DNA of 64,000 nt from Rheinheimera pacifica (GTDB lineage: Bacteria; Pseudomonadota; Gammaproteobacteria; Enterobacterales; Alteromonadaceae): positions 248,001 through 312,000 of the forward strand of contig NZ_FNXF01000001.1 in assembly GCF_900108485.1 (NCBI RefSeq), given 5' to 3'. The notes under the pieces are model-generated. The model was not told the DNA's origin. It saw nothing but the letters and a program-made list of their open reading frames with translations, and made no database searches. Positions within the stretch are counted from its first letter, which is position 1, and each line of letters begins with the position of its first letter. This document shows positions 9,360 to 18,499 of the stretch, in pieces. A program made the position numbers and the translations under genes.

Positions 9360-10562
9360 TCATGCGTGCCGTTTGGGTAAACACAACGATACCAGCACGG
9401 TAGCCACCAGCATGCCGGACGAGATCCACAAACACGCCGTTAAGCCTGCCAGCTGATATACCCAACCGGATAACACCGTGCCAATCAGCCTACCCATGGC
9501 ATTGGCCATATAGTAAAAACCGACATCCAGTGACACGCCATCACTTTTCGCCATGCTGACAATCATATAGCTGTGTAAGGAGGAATTAATAGCAAACACG
9601 GCACCAAACAGTAGCAGGCCACCAAGTAAAGCGGTTTCTGCCTGCCATTGTTGCTCAAGTGCTACCGCAATAGCGGCTGGTATGGCACACAAGAGCAGTG
9701 CCCATAGCGTTAAAGTGCGGCCATCAGGCAGGCGGGTTTTGCTGGTAAGCAGGGGGGCCATACTTTGCACCGCGCCATAGCCAATAACCCATAACGCCAG
9801 AAAGCTGCCCACTGCCCAATGGCTCCAGCCAAACTGGCTGGCCAGCGTGAGCGGCAGCGCAATAACAAACCAGACATCGCGGGCGCCAAACAACAGCATA
9901 CGCGCGGCCGACAGCAAATTAATTGCCCGGCTTTTTGACAACAGCTCAGTAAATTTGGGCTTGGTTTTGCTTTTACCTAAATCGGCTTTTAAGCGCCATA
10001 AGCTTAGCAACCACATTGCGCTCAGCATCAGCAACATCAGCAGTATCGCAGTACTAAAACCATACAAACTCAGCAGTAAACCACCGATAAAAAAGCCGAC
10101 GCCTTTAAGTGCATTTTTTGAACCGGTAAGAATAGCCACCCATTTAAACAAAGTGTTTTGAGCATTGTCTGCCACCAGCAGTTTAATGCTGCTTTTGGCG
10201 CTCATTTTATTTAAGTCTTTGGCGATGCCCGATAGTGCCTGCGCTGCCATGACCCAGGGCACAATTAAATACTGCGCCGGCAGCAGTAACATGCCCAGTG
10301 CCAGTATTTGCAGCAACAGGCCGATGTTCATGGTTTTATTCAGGCCGATGCGGGCACCCAGCCAGCCGCCAACCAGGTTGGTAATAACGCCAAAAATTTC
10401 ATAAAACAAAAACAGCATGGCAATGGCCAGGCCGCTGTAACCCAGGCTATAAAAATGCAGCACTACCAGCATGCGCAGCGCGCCATCAGTCAGGGTAAAG
10501 GCCCAGTAATTCGCCGTTACCAGCATATACTGGCGTAGCTGCGGGCTAAGGGTGCTTAGCAT
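9360..10562 (-). CDS. arsJ: ArsJ-type organoarsenical exporter (MFS)
   Basis: A 400-residue major-facilitator protein with about 12 membrane spans. It begins with the ArsJ-like segment YMLVTANYWAFTLTDGALRM and includes GIAKDLNKMSAKSSIKLL. ArsJ exports 1-arseno-3-phosphoglycerate, the unstable product that GAPDH makes from arsenate, giving arsenate resistance. The gene lies 23 bases downstream of a GAPDH gene, exactly the known pairing, and behind the fused ArsC-ArsR gene. Context and sequence together make the assignment strong. Confidence 0.93.
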   Translation of the reverse strand: MLSTLSPQLRQYMLVTANYWAFTLTDGALRMLVVLHFYSLGYSGLAIAMLFLFYEIFGVITNLVGGWLGARIGLNKTMNIGLLLQILALGMLLLPAQYLIVPWVMAAQALSGIAKDLNKMSAKSSIKLLVADNAQNTLFKWVAILTGSKNALKGVGFFIGGLLLSLYGFSTAILLMLLMLSAMWLLSLWRLKADLGKSKTKPKFTELLSKSRAINLLSAARMLLFGARDVWFVIALPLTLASQFGWSHWAVGSFLALWVIGYGAVQSMAPLLTSKTRLPDGRTLTLWALLLCAIPAAIAVALEQQWQAETALLGGLLLFGAVFAINSSLHSYMIVSMAKSDGVSLDVGFYYMANAMGRLIGTVLSGWVYQLAGLTACLWISSGMLVATVLVSLCLPKRHA

Positions 10563-10585
10563 AGACTTGTTCCGGTTAGTATCGC

Positions 10586-11596
10586 TTAGGGTTTATCCTG
10601 CAGGCCAACCAGTTTGGCCAGTTCAACCGTGCGGTTGGCGTAGCCCCATTCATTGTCGTACCAGGCATAAATTTTCACCTGAGTGGTGTTAACCACCATA
10701 GTGGATAGCGCATCAATAATGCTGGAGCGCGGGTCGGTTTTATAATCTACCGACACTAAAGGCCGGGTTTCATAACCGAGAATATCTTTTAACTCGCCCT
10801 CGGCGGCGGCTTTTAGCAGAGCGTTAACTTCATCGCTTGTTGTGGCGCGCTCTACTTCAAATACGCAGTCAGTTAACGAGGCATTGGCCAGCGGCACGCG
10901 CACGGCATGGCCATTTAAGCGGCCTTTAAGCTCAGGGAAAATTTCGGTAATGGCGGTAGCCGAGCCGGTGGTGGTAGGGATTAAACTGCTGCCACAGGCG
11001 CGGGCGCGGCGTAAATCTTTATGTGGTGTATCCAGAATGCTCTGGGTATTGGTTAAATCGTGAATAGTGGTAATGCTGCCATGCTTAATGCCCAGCTGTT
11101 CGTGTATTACCTTTACCACCGGTGCCAGGCAGTTAGTGGTGCAACTGGCGGCAGTAACAATGCGGTGCACCTCTTTGTTATACAGCTGCTGGTTTACGCC
11201 CATTACCACGTTTAGCACGCCTGGTTCTTTAACCGGTGCGCTGACTACCACCCGTTTTACACCATGATCTAAATATGCCTGCAGTACGGCAGAGCTTTTC
11301 ATCTTGCCAGACGCTTCAATAACTACATCACATTGTGACCAGTCGGTATCAGCAATGGCTTTGTTATGGCTTACGGCAAGGGTTTTGCCGTTAATCACGA
11401 TGTTATCGCCTTCGGCCTGGGCATTGTGGCGCCAGATACCGTGTACCGAGTCAAAGTTCAGCAAATGCGCAAAAGTGGCGGCATCAGCTGCCGGGTCGTT
11501 AATTTGTACAAATTCCAGCTCGGGCCAGTCAAACGCCGCGCGCAGTGCCAAACGGCCAATACGGCCAAAGCCATTAATACCTACTTTAATTGTCAT
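10586..11596 (-). CDS. Glyceraldehyde-3-phosphate dehydrogenase of the arsenate operon
   Basis: A 336-residue type I GAPDH. It has the NAD-binding [14 protein letters not shown] start, the catalytic SCTTNC segment with Cys152, and [11 protein letters not shown] near the C-terminus. Established work shows that GAPDH can use arsenate instead of phosphate to make 1-arseno-3-phosphoglycerate, which ArsJ exports. Its place between arsC-arsR and arsJ indicates a dedicated arsenic copy rather than the main glycolytic enzyme, although it could serve both purposes. Confidence 0.95.
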   Translation of the reverse strand: MTIKVGINGFGRIGRLALRAAFDWPELEFVQINDPAADAATFAHLLNFDSVHGIWRHNAQAEGDNIVINGKTLAVSHNKAIADTDWSQCDVVIEASGKMKSSAVLQAYLDHGVKRVVVSAPVKEPGVLNVVMGVNQQLYNKEVHRIVTAASCTTNCLAPVVKVIHEQLGIKHGSITTIHDLTNTQSILDTPHKDLRRARACGSSLIPTTTGSATAITEIFPELKGRLNGHAVRVPLANASLTDCVFEVERATTSDEVNALLKAAAEGELKDILGYETRPLVSVDYKTDPRSSIIDALSTMVVNTTQVKIYAWYDNEWGYANRTVELAKLVGLQDKP

Positions 11597-11668
11597 CTTG
11601 TTAATCCTGCTTGTTAACGATATTACTTAGTTACGTTGTTCGGTGGCGTGATCAGTTGCATCGCGAGC

Positions 11669-12442
11669 TCAGCTACATAGCGCGGCGCGTTGCGGCCTGT
11701 CGCCCATCTGATTGAGTTTGCTAAGGTTATCCGCGATAAGGTCGCTGTTATTTTCTGCCGTAAGCTGCAGTACTGTTAATGCCCAGTCTGGCAGGTTGTC
11801 GGCTAAGCGGTAAAACACCCACTGGCCGTGGCGGCGGTCTTGCAAGATGGCAGCTTTACGCAGCTGGGCCAAATGGCGTGAAATTTTCGGCTGGGTTTCA
11901 GTAAGTGCGGCAGTTAGCTCACAGACGCACAGCTCTTGTTGCTGCTGGATCAGTAACAGGGTTTTTAACCGGGTATCATCGGCCAGGGCTTTATAAAAAC
12001 TTAACGCATCGCCAAGCTGCTCTGGCCCAGCGCGGTATTTCTGGCTAAACAGTAAAAAGTATTTTATCCGCTCGCTTAGCTCGTTTAACACCACATCAAA
12101 GGCTTTAGTACCGGCTTTGGCTTTAGGGTCGGCAAAATCCCAGGCCAGAATTTGTGCTGCTTTTACCTGAGCAACGCAGCTTTGCCGGGCTTTGTCACAC
12201 AAGGTAATGGCGTAGTCGAAATGGCGCTCACTGAGGCTGGCTAAATCTTTACTGCGCAGGTGTTCAGTTGACATATGCCGGCTGTTTAATACTTCAAATA
12301 CCCGTGGGTCTACCGGTTCTGGCGCCGTACCGGCACTGAACACGTCAAACTGTTCGCCAGCCATATGCCGGAACAAGGCTTCAGCTAGCTGCGAGCGGGC
12401 TGAGTTGCCGGTGCAGATAAAAATAACGGACTTTTTGCTCAT
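11669..12442 (-). CDS. Fused arsenate reductase (LMW-phosphatase type) and ArsR repressor
   Basis: A 257-residue two-domain protein. Residues 1-135 are a low-molecular-weight-phosphatase-type arsenate reductase with the P-loop Cys10-x5-Arg16 and Asp105-Pro. Cys82 and Cys89 sit at the positions of the redox relay in thioredoxin-coupled ArsC. Residues 145-235 form an ArsR/SmtB winged helix: ELCVCELTAAL with Cys172 and Cys174 as likely As(III) ligands, then the recognition helix QPKISRHLAQLRKA. The third ArsR cysteine is Thr177. It is first in the operon with gapdh and arsJ and would repress it at the inverted repeat just upstream. Such fusions are known in other proteobacteria. Confidence 0.93.
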   Translation of the reverse strand: MSKKSVIFICTGNSARSQLAEALFRHMAGEQFDVFSAGTAPEPVDPRVFEVLNSRHMSTEHLRSKDLASLSERHFDYAITLCDKARQSCVAQVKAAQILAWDFADPKAKAGTKAFDVVLNELSERIKYFLLFSQKYRAGPEQLGDALSFYKALADDTRLKTLLLIQQQQELCVCELTAALTETQPKISRHLAQLRKAAILQDRRHGQWVFYRLADNLPDWALTVLQLTAENNSDLIADNLSKLNQMGDRPQRAALCS

Positions 12443-12460
12443 GGTAATTACCTTTTATGC

Positions 12461-12478
12461 ATATGCGAAATATCATAT
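12461..12478. promoter_or_regulatory. Candidate ArsR operator of the ars operon
   Basis: ATATG at 12461-12465 and CATAT at 12474-12478 form an inverted repeat separated by 8 bases, inside an AT-rich stretch 19 bases upstream of the arsC-arsR start. ArsR-family operators are imperfect AT-rich palindromes in this position, so this is the best candidate for autoregulation. Confidence 0.5.
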
Positions 12479-12580
12479 ATTCATTATTTGGTATGTCAAT
12501 GGCTATTATTAATATTCACATAACTGTCATCTGGCCGCTTTACACTGCCGCCAGTTTTAAGCCGGACGTTGGGAGCGGTT

Positions 12581-14212
12581 ATGTTGTCGAAGCTGAAAAT
12601 CTCCAGCAGGGTACTGATACTGGGTGTACTGCCTTTATTAATGTTGTTGTTGGTGTTGGCTGGGGCTTTTTGGTCGGCACAGCAAAAAGATAGGCTGTTT
12701 AATCAGCTGTATGATGATCATCTGGCGATTTTGTCTGACGTTATGGCGGTGCAGCAGATTTTGCAGCAAACCTCATTGCAGGATATCCGTAAATACCGCA
12801 CCGGCTGGGCTTCAGCAGAAGCTACTGAACAAGTGATTAAACAACATATGGCGCAGGCACAGCAGCACTGGCAAGGTTTTGTGCAAAGTAGGCCGCTGCA
12901 GGACGACAGCGAATTTTATACCGAACTGGATCAGGCATTTGCTAAAGCCATCAAGCATTATGGCGAATGGATTAGTTATGCCGGCAGCGATGCGCTGCTG
13001 GTGCGTATTTTGAACGAATCTACTGTTAATAGCGAAATTGAACTAAGGATCACCGGCTTTACCCAACTGACCGAGGCTTTTATTCAGCAGCAACTCAGTG
13101 CCGCGGTAACAGTACGTGACAGAGCACAGCATTTTACCGGGCAACTGGTGCAGGCTTATGTATTGGGTGGTCTGGCACTGGTATTGCTGGTTAGTGCGCT
13201 TATTTGGGCAATACAGCGCTCAGTGTGCCGGCCCTTGCTGGCGCTGCGCGATTTGCTGATACAGGTTGTTACCCGCTCCGATCTTAGCCTGCGGGCAAAC
13301 GACAGTGGCAATGATGAGCTGGCACAAGCTGCCAGCGCACTAAACCAGATGATGCAGCATTTTGAACAACTGGTTGCCAAGCTGGGCCACAGTGCTGTGG
13401 CGTTAAACCAGCAGGCAGGGCAGGTGTACGATATCAGCACCGAGGTAAACCAAAGCGCTGCTGTGCAGGCGCGCCAGGCACAGCAACTTGCCGCAGCTGC
13501 TGAGCAAATGAGCAGCAGTGTGCAGCAAGTGGCACAAAACGCCGGGGTGGCTGCGCAAGCTGCAGTGCACGCAGAGCAGTTGTGCCACAGTGGCCATACG
13601 GCAGCAGATAAAAGTGCAGCAGGTATCACAGCTCTGGCGGTACAGTTACAGCACAGTGTAGAGGTTGTTAGTGGTTTACAGCAGGGCTCCGGCCAGATTT
13701 CCAGTGTGCTGGAGGTAATACGTAAAATCTCTGAGCAAACCAATTTACTGGCGTTAAATGCCGCTATTGAAGCAGCCAGGGCAGGTGAAGCCGGGCGCGG
13801 CTTTTCTGTAGTTGCCGACGAAGTGCGCACCTTGTCTGCTAATACCAAGCAGGCTACAGAGTCAATAAACGGCATGATTTCACAGTTGCAGCAGCAAGCT
13901 GCTAATGCCGTAGAGGTAATGCAGCAGGCGCATACGCAGGCCAATACCAATGTGCAACTGGCGCAGGACACCGGCAGCCGCTTTAATCAGCTGGCCAGCG
14001 CAGTTGAGCATATCAGCAGCGCAAATGCTCAAATCCACACAGCCACAGCACAGCAACAGCTGGTATCACAGAATATCGCCGCAACTATACATCAGTTAAA
14101 CGACGAGGTTAGCCAGTTAAGCAATGAAGCCAGCCGCTCAGCCAGCGCCAGTGAGCAACTAACCCAACTGGCCGCCCAGCTAAATAACGACTGGCAGGTG
14201 TTTGCCAATTAA
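12581..14212 (+). CDS. Methyl-accepting chemotaxis protein (membrane)
   Basis: A 543-residue transmembrane chemoreceptor. A membrane span near residues 8-28 precedes a periplasmic helical sensor domain, a second span lies at about 195-213, then a HAMP region and the cytoplasmic signalling domain with the hairpin tip [20 protein letters not shown]. It should signal through CheW and CheA. The ATG at 12581 is chosen because GGGAG lies 5 bases upstream; a longer reading from a TTG at 12569 lacks a site. The ligand is not evident. It is transcribed divergently from the ars operon. Confidence 0.93.
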   Translation: MLSKLKISSRVLILGVLPLLMLLLVLAGAFWSAQQKDRLFNQLYDDHLAILSDVMAVQQILQQTSLQDIRKYRTGWASAEATEQVIKQHMAQAQQHWQGFVQSRPLQDDSEFYTELDQAFAKAIKHYGEWISYAGSDALLVRILNESTVNSEIELRITGFTQLTEAFIQQQLSAAVTVRDRAQHFTGQLVQAYVLGGLALVLLVSALIWAIQRSVCRPLLALRDLLIQVVTRSDLSLRANDSGNDELAQAASALNQMMQHFEQLVAKLGHSAVALNQQAGQVYDISTEVNQSAAVQARQAQQLAAAAEQMSSSVQQVAQNAGVAAQAAVHAEQLCHSGHTAADKSAAGITALAVQLQHSVEVVSGLQQGSGQISSVLEVIRKISEQTNLLALNAAIEAARAGEAGRGFSVVADEVRTLSANTKQATESINGMISQLQQQAANAVEVMQQAHTQANTNVQLAQDTGSRFNQLASAVEHISSANAQIHTATAQQQLVSQNIAATIHQLNDEVSQLSNEASRSASASEQLTQLAAQLNNDWQVFAN

Positions 14213-14322
14213 CCGACAAAGCTGCCGTATCACAGTACCCATTTCACAATAGCAAAGTAGCAACAGGTCACTGGTGTTGCTTTGCGCATTGCATGTACAA
14301 ATAAAACGCTTTACACTTGTCG

Positions 14323-14406
14323 CGCAACCAAGGGGTGCAATAGCTGAGATGCCGCAAGGCGAACCCTTAGAACCTGATCCGGATTATACCGGCGGAGGGA
14401 TGGTGC
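14323..14406 (+). ncRNA. TPP (THI-box) riboswitch
   Basis: The conserved core is clear: GGGGTGC at 14332-14338, CTGAGA at 14344-14349, ACCCTTAGAACCTGATC in 14363-14379 and CGGAGGGA near 14393-14400. ACCA (14327-14330) and TGGT (14401-14404) can close the P1 stem. Downstream, CTCC at 14410-14413 can pair with GGAG at 14443-14446, the likely ribosome binding site, which would let bound thiamine pyrophosphate shut off translation. It controls the thiamine operon that follows. Confidence 0.95.
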
Positions 14407-14458
14407 TAACTCCTCAAGCTGGTGTGATCTCTGTGTTTTTATGGAGATTCATACAAAA

Positions 14459-16567
14459 ATGCGTTTTTTCCCATCGTTAATCGCTGTTGCGGTATGCAGC
14501 AGTTTTTCTATGCAAACTCATGCAGCTGAAACTGCGCCAGAGCCGGCCGATACGGCTATAGAGCGGATCCGCGTGCAGGGCGATTTTCGCCAGCAGGCAG
14601 TACAGCAGGTTGCCGGTAGTATTGCGTTGGTCAGTGAGCAGGATGTTAAGCGCACCTCTGCGCAGCATCTGGATGACTTACTTAACCAGTTTGCCAATGT
14701 TAACTTTACCTCCGGCGCATCACGCGGCCGATATATTCAGATGCGCGGCATCGGCGAGCGTAGCGAGTTTGTTGATACGATAAACCCATCAGTGGGCATA
14801 CTGATTGACGGTATTGATTATTCCGGTATGGGGATCAGTGGCATCAGTGATTTAGCCCAGCTGGAAGTATTTCGTGGCCCTGAGGCTACCCGCTTTGGCG
14901 CAAACGCGCTGGCCGGTATGCTAAACCTGACCACCAAAGGCCCCACGGCAACGCCGGAAGGTAAGTTCAGCGCTACGCTGGCTAACTACAACAGCCGCCA
15001 ACTGGCAGGCCAGTTTAGTAACAGCATTAATCAGCAGCTGGGTTACAGTGTTTCGCTGGAACAGCAAACCTCAGACGGTTTTATCAATAACACCTATTTA
15101 AACCGTGATGATACCAACAACATCGACGAATTTACCGGCCGCTTTAAACTGCGTTATCAGCCATCAGATGCCCTGACACTGCAACTGGTTACGCACTCTA
15201 CCGATCAGGATAACGGCTATGATGCCTTTTCGCTGGATCGCAACCGCACCACGCTGTCAGACGAGCCGGGACAGGATAAGATCCGCAGCAAAGCGGTAGC
15301 ACTGCAGGCTGATTACCGTGGTTTGCCGTTTGCTACAGTGCTGGCGCAACTGAGTTATTTAACCGCCGACAGCGATTATGGTTTTGACGAAGACTGGAGT
15401 TATGTTGGTATTCACCCGGATGAATATGCCACTACCGACCGTTACTTACGTAGCCGCGATCAACTTACGCTGGATTACCGGTTTATCTCCACACCACAGG
15501 GTAAGCTGGGCAACAGCGACTGGGTATTTGGCCTGTATGCTGCCAGTAAAAATTTTGATTTAACGCGCCAATTCTGGAACTGGGATTTATGGCAAGCCGA
15601 CAGTTTTGTCAGTGAACTCAGCCGTAGCAATGCTGCTGTGTATGGTGAGCTAAGCACGCCGTTAAGCAGTGGCTGGAGCCTGGTGTCGGGCCTGCGGCTG
15701 GAGCGTTATGACGATGACTATAGCGATATCAGCGGTAACAATATTAAAAACCATGACACTATGTGGGGCGCCAATTTAAGCCTGAATTATCAGGTAAATA
15801 GCCAGGCGTTAGTATACCTGTTGGCGTCGCGTGGTTATAAAGCCGGTGGTGTAAACGGCGATGCGCTGGCCAAAGCCGCCGATGACAGCTTAAGCGAGCT
15901 AAACAGCAAAGCCAGTTTTCAGCCAGAAACGTTGTACAACGCCGAATTTGGTGTAAAGGGTAGTGCGTTGGATCAAAGCATTACCGCAAGGGTTGCGGCG
16001 TTTTATATGTGGCGTGACGATATGCAGGTAAAAGGCTGGCTTAACCCCGACAGCGGCCCGCAATTTGCCGGTTTTATTGATAATGCTGGTAGCGGCCGTA
16101 ACTACGGTATTGAAATGGAAAACCGCCTGCAGTTGCATCCACAGTTTGCAGTATTTTTATCTGCCAGCTGGCTCAAAACCAAGCTGGGTAATTATGTCAC
16201 GCTGGACGAAGAAAATTTCAGCGGCCGTGAGCAGGCCCAGGCGCCACGCTTTCAGTACAGTGTTGCCACTGACTGGTATATCACCGAAGCCCTTACCTTT
16301 AATGTCAGCCTGCAGGGCAAAGATGCCTTCTTTTACTCTGACGGCCACAATGCCCGATCGTCACGCTACGAGCTGTTAGGCGCGCGCTTAAGTTATCAGC
16401 TGACAAACTGGGAGCTGGCAATATGGACCCGCAACGCGCTGGATCAGGATATCGGTGTGCGCGGCTTCTATTTTGGTAACGACCCCAGAGACGGCTACGA
16501 GCCACATGTGTATGAACAATTTGCTGAGCCACGCCGTTTTGGCGTAACGGCCAGTTACCAGTTTTAA
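14459..16567 (+). CDS. TonB-dependent outer-membrane receptor, probably for thiamine
   Basis: A TonB-dependent receptor of about 702 residues. The chain has a signal peptide (MRFFPSLIAVAVCSSFSMQTHA), a plug domain (GRYIQMRGIGERSEF, VEVFRGPEA-like segment LEVFRGPEATRFG) and a barrel ending in VTASYQF. An in-frame ATG exists at 14441, but the GGAG at 14443-14446 that serves as ribosome binding site lies inside that reading, so 14459 is preferred. The TPP riboswitch upstream and the thiamine genes downstream indicate thiamine or a thiamine phosphate as the ligand; that part is inferred from context. Confidence 0.9.
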   Translation: MRFFPSLIAVAVCSSFSMQTHAAETAPEPADTAIERIRVQGDFRQQAVQQVAGSIALVSEQDVKRTSAQHLDDLLNQFANVNFTSGASRGRYIQMRGIGERSEFVDTINPSVGILIDGIDYSGMGISGISDLAQLEVFRGPEATRFGANALAGMLNLTTKGPTATPEGKFSATLANYNSRQLAGQFSNSINQQLGYSVSLEQQTSDGFINNTYLNRDDTNNIDEFTGRFKLRYQPSDALTLQLVTHSTDQDNGYDAFSLDRNRTTLSDEPGQDKIRSKAVALQADYRGLPFATVLAQLSYLTADSDYGFDEDWSYVGIHPDEYATTDRYLRSRDQLTLDYRFISTPQGKLGNSDWVFGLYAASKNFDLTRQFWNWDLWQADSFVSELSRSNAAVYGELSTPLSSGWSLVSGLRLERYDDDYSDISGNNIKNHDTMWGANLSLNYQVNSQALVYLLASRGYKAGGVNGDALAKAADDSLSELNSKASFQPETLYNAEFGVKGSALDQSITARVAAFYMWRDDMQVKGWLNPDSGPQFAGFIDNAGSGRNYGIEMENRLQLHPQFAVFLSASWLKTKLGNYVTLDEENFSGREQAQAPRFQYSVATDWYITEALTFNVSLQGKDAFFYSDGHNARSSRYELLGARLSYQLTNWELAIWTRNALDQDIGVRGFYFGNDPRDGYEPHVYEQFAEPRRFGVTASYQF

Positions 16568-16593
16568 GGCCAGTGATGTTTGAGGAGAGCGTT

Positions 16594-16842
16594 ATGCAAT
16601 TATCTGTTGAAATCAGTAAGTACCCGTTAGCCGACGATTATATTACGCCGATAAAAGGCTTTATTGAGCAGCTGAATAAATACCCGGACGTAACCGTGCT
16701 GACCAACACCATGAGCACCCAGTTATTTGGTGATTACGATGCAGTGATGCAGGCCTTGCAGGCCTGTATTAAATGGTCATTCGAGCGCTACGGCAAAGTA
16801 GTATTTGTCTGCAAGTTTATTCACGGTGATTTGCGGCCATGA
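16594..16842 (+). CDS. Small YkoF/MTH1187-like thiamine-binding protein
   Basis: An 82-residue protein (MQLSVEISKYPLADDY, FIEQLNKYPDVTVLTNTMST, FGDYDAVMQALQACIKWSF) that matches the thiamine-binding YkoF/MTH1187 fold: a short ferredoxin-like domain, probably forming an oligomer. GAGGAG lies 6 bases before the ATG; an earlier ATG at 16575 has no such site. It has no signal peptide, so it would act in the cytoplasm, perhaps buffering incoming thiamine. Its stop overlaps the next start by 4 bases (ATGA), which indicates translational coupling. Confidence 0.8.
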   Translation: MQLSVEISKYPLADDYITPIKGFIEQLNKYPDVTVLTNTMSTQLFGDYDAVMQALQACIKWSFERYGKVVFVCKFIHGDLRP

Positions 16843-17468
16843 ATGAGCTGATCACACAGGCGATAGCGCAGTGGCAGCTAATGCATAGCCTTGAGCTGGC
16901 GGCAACGCTGCTGGCGCTGGCTTATGTGATTCTGGCACTAAAACAAAGCTTGTGGTGCTGGCCGGCTGCGCTGTTAAGTACCGTGTTGTTTACCCACGTT
17001 ATGTGGCAGTCGGCATTGTTGTCTGATGCATTGCTACAGCTATATTACGCTGCTATGGCGCTGTATGGCTGGTGGCGCTGGCAGCAACTGCGCCAAAGCG
17101 CCCCGGATCAGCGAGGCCCGGTATACGAGTGGGCCTGGCAGCGCCATGCGGTATTAATTGGCGTTACTGCTATAGCCGGTGTGGCACTTGGGGCTTTTAT
17201 GGCAAATTATACTCAGGCCGATTTTGCCTATCTTGATGCCCAAACCACAGTGTTCAGCGTAATGGCAACCTGGCTGGTAGCACGTAAACTGGTGTCAAAC
17301 TGGTTGTACTGGGTGGTAATAGACGCTGTATCAATTTTCGTTTATGCACAAAAACATCTGTATTTCCTTACCGGCTTGTTTATGCTGTATACGGTTATCG
17401 CTATTGCAGGGTACTTTATTTGGCGCAGTCATTATCAGCAACAACCGGCAGTGAGATTGAGCATGTAA
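16839..17468 (+). CDS. pnuT: PnuC-family thiamine permease (PnuT-like)
   Basis: A 209-residue inner-membrane protein with about seven hydrophobic segments. It has the PnuC-type aromatic motifs SLWCWPAALLSTVLF near residue 46 and a C-terminal segment with NWLYWVVIDAVSIFVYAQK. PnuC-family permeases move vitamin precursors by facilitated diffusion, trapped by a kinase. Those behind TPP riboswitches and beside a thiamine kinase are the PnuT group for thiamine. It overlaps the binding protein by 4 bases and the kinase by 49 bases. Confidence 0.9.
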   Translation: MNELITQAIAQWQLMHSLELAATLLALAYVILALKQSLWCWPAALLSTVLFTHVMWQSALLSDALLQLYYAAMALYGWWRWQQLRQSAPDQRGPVYEWAWQRHAVLIGVTAIAGVALGAFMANYTQADFAYLDAQTTVFSVMATWLVARKLVSNWLYWVVIDAVSIFVYAQKHLYFLTGLFMLYTVIAIAGYFIWRSHYQQQPAVRLSM

Positions 17469-18331
17469 CCCGCTTATGCCAGCGGCTGGAGTTTTTTGTT
17501 GAGCAGCCGCCTATACAAGTGCGGGCGCTGTCTCATGGCGCCAGTAACCAAAGTTACTATGTAAAAACAGCACAGAGCGAATATGTGCTGCGCTGTTATC
17601 CGGCAGAATCTACCGTATGCCGCCAGCAGGAGTTACGCTGTCAGCACGCTGCAGCTGCTATGGGGCTGGCCGCTACGCCTCTGTGTTTAAATAACCATTA
17701 TCAGGTGATGCTAAGCGAATATATCCGCGGTGCTGAACCTTTCGATTATGCCCGCCATGGTGCCAATGCGCTGTTATCTGTGCTGGCGCAGTTTCATCAG
17801 TTACAGGTGCAAACTGCTACGCTGGATTACTCTACCTATTTACCGCAATTACTGGCAGCGCTACCAGCGGATACTCGCGTGAACAAGGCTTTGCTGGCAG
17901 CATTGCGACAGGCTGCGCAACAGCTTAGCAGCCTGGAGCCTGATTTAGTGTTATGTCATCTGGATTTACATCAGGGTAATTTGCTTTGGGCCGCTGATGC
18001 ACTGTGGTTACTTGATTTTGAATACAGCCAGCAGGCCGACAGCAGCCTGGATTTAGCCGCCATAAGTTTACATTTTAACTTGGATAAAACAGCAGAAGCG
18101 CAAATGCTGGCAGGCTATGCCCGCTTGCGGCAGCGTAATGAACTTGATGCACTGTCAACTAAAAAACTACCAGCTGAAAAACTACTGGCCGAAAAGCTGC
18201 CTGCAGCAAAGTTGTTGTACAGTGGTTTTTGCTGGCTGTGGTATCTGGCGCTGCCAGATTGCCAGACACAGGCAAACTATTGGCAGCAGCAGGTACAAGC
18301 TTTAGCGGCTTTGCCGTTACAAACCACCTAA
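17420..18331 (+). CDS. Thiamine kinase-like phosphotransferase (APH fold)
   Basis: A 303-residue aminoglycoside-phosphotransferase-fold kinase. The N-lobe has LSHGASNQSYYVKT, the catalytic loop is CHLDLHQGNLL and the metal-binding motif is LLDFEY. In this operon it most likely phosphorylates thiamine to thiamine phosphate, trapping what PnuT imports, like ThiK. Translation appears to start at a TTG inside the end of the permease gene, with no other good in-frame start upstream of the kinase fold. Near residues 249-266 it carries a run of KLPAE-like pentapeptide repeats not expected in the family. Confidence 0.85.
   Translation: MAQSLSATTGSEIEHVTRLCQRLEFFVEQPPIQVRALSHGASNQSYYVKTAQSEYVLRCYPAESTVCRQQELRCQHAAAAMGLAATPLCLNNHYQVMLSEYIRGAEPFDYARHGANALLSVLAQFHQLQVQTATLDYSTYLPQLLAALPADTRVNKALLAALRQAAQQLSSLEPDLVLCHLDLHQGNLLWAADALWLLDFEYSQQADSSLDLAAISLHFNLDKTAEAQMLAGYARLRQRNELDALSTKKLPAEKLLAEKLPAAKLLYSGFCWLWYLALPDCQTQANYWQQQVQALAALPLQTT
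18164..18217 (+). repeat. In-frame 15-base tandem repeat in the kinase gene
   Basis: Three 15-base units at 18164-18178, 18179-18193 and 18194-18208, plus a partial one to 18217, encode KLPAE, KLLAE, KLPAA and KLL. The units have drifted in sequence but the period is exact, so the reading frame is preserved. Confidence 0.75.
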
Positions 18332-18499
18332 ACGTTCAGCAAGCGTTTTGTAGCGCTTTACATCCTCTTCATTAAACAGCGGTTTTCCTTCACTGTCTGT
18401 TTCAGCTGCAATCAGCAAATTTTCCCGCGCTAACCGCTCTACTCTTGTTGTTTGTACGCCAAGCAAATTTGCAACCTGCTCAACTGTCATTAATGCCAT
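18317..18499 (-). CDS. Small helix-turn-helix protein (MerR/excisionase-like)
   Basis: A 60-residue protein with the MerR/Xis-type DNA-binding pattern: MTVEQVANLLGVQTTRVERLARENLL, followed by an acidic wing and LFNEEDVKRYKTLAERL. It has no effector domain. It converges on the thiamine kinase gene and overlaps its end by 15 bases. No integrase or recombinase is nearby, so a chromosomal regulator is more likely than a phage excisionase. Its target is unknown. Confidence 0.75.
   Translation of the reverse strand: MALMTVEQVANLLGVQTTRVERLARENLLIAAETDSEGKPLFNEEDVKRYKTLAERLGGL

Noticed and set aside
13156..13971. 271-residue minus-strand open frame inside the chemoreceptor gene
   Set aside because: Rich in Cys, Ala and Ser as expected for the reverse of a Gln/Ala-rich coding sequence; shadow of the real gene.
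18317..18499. Phage excisionase marking an integrated element
   Set aside because: No integrase, attachment repeats or phage genes nearby.
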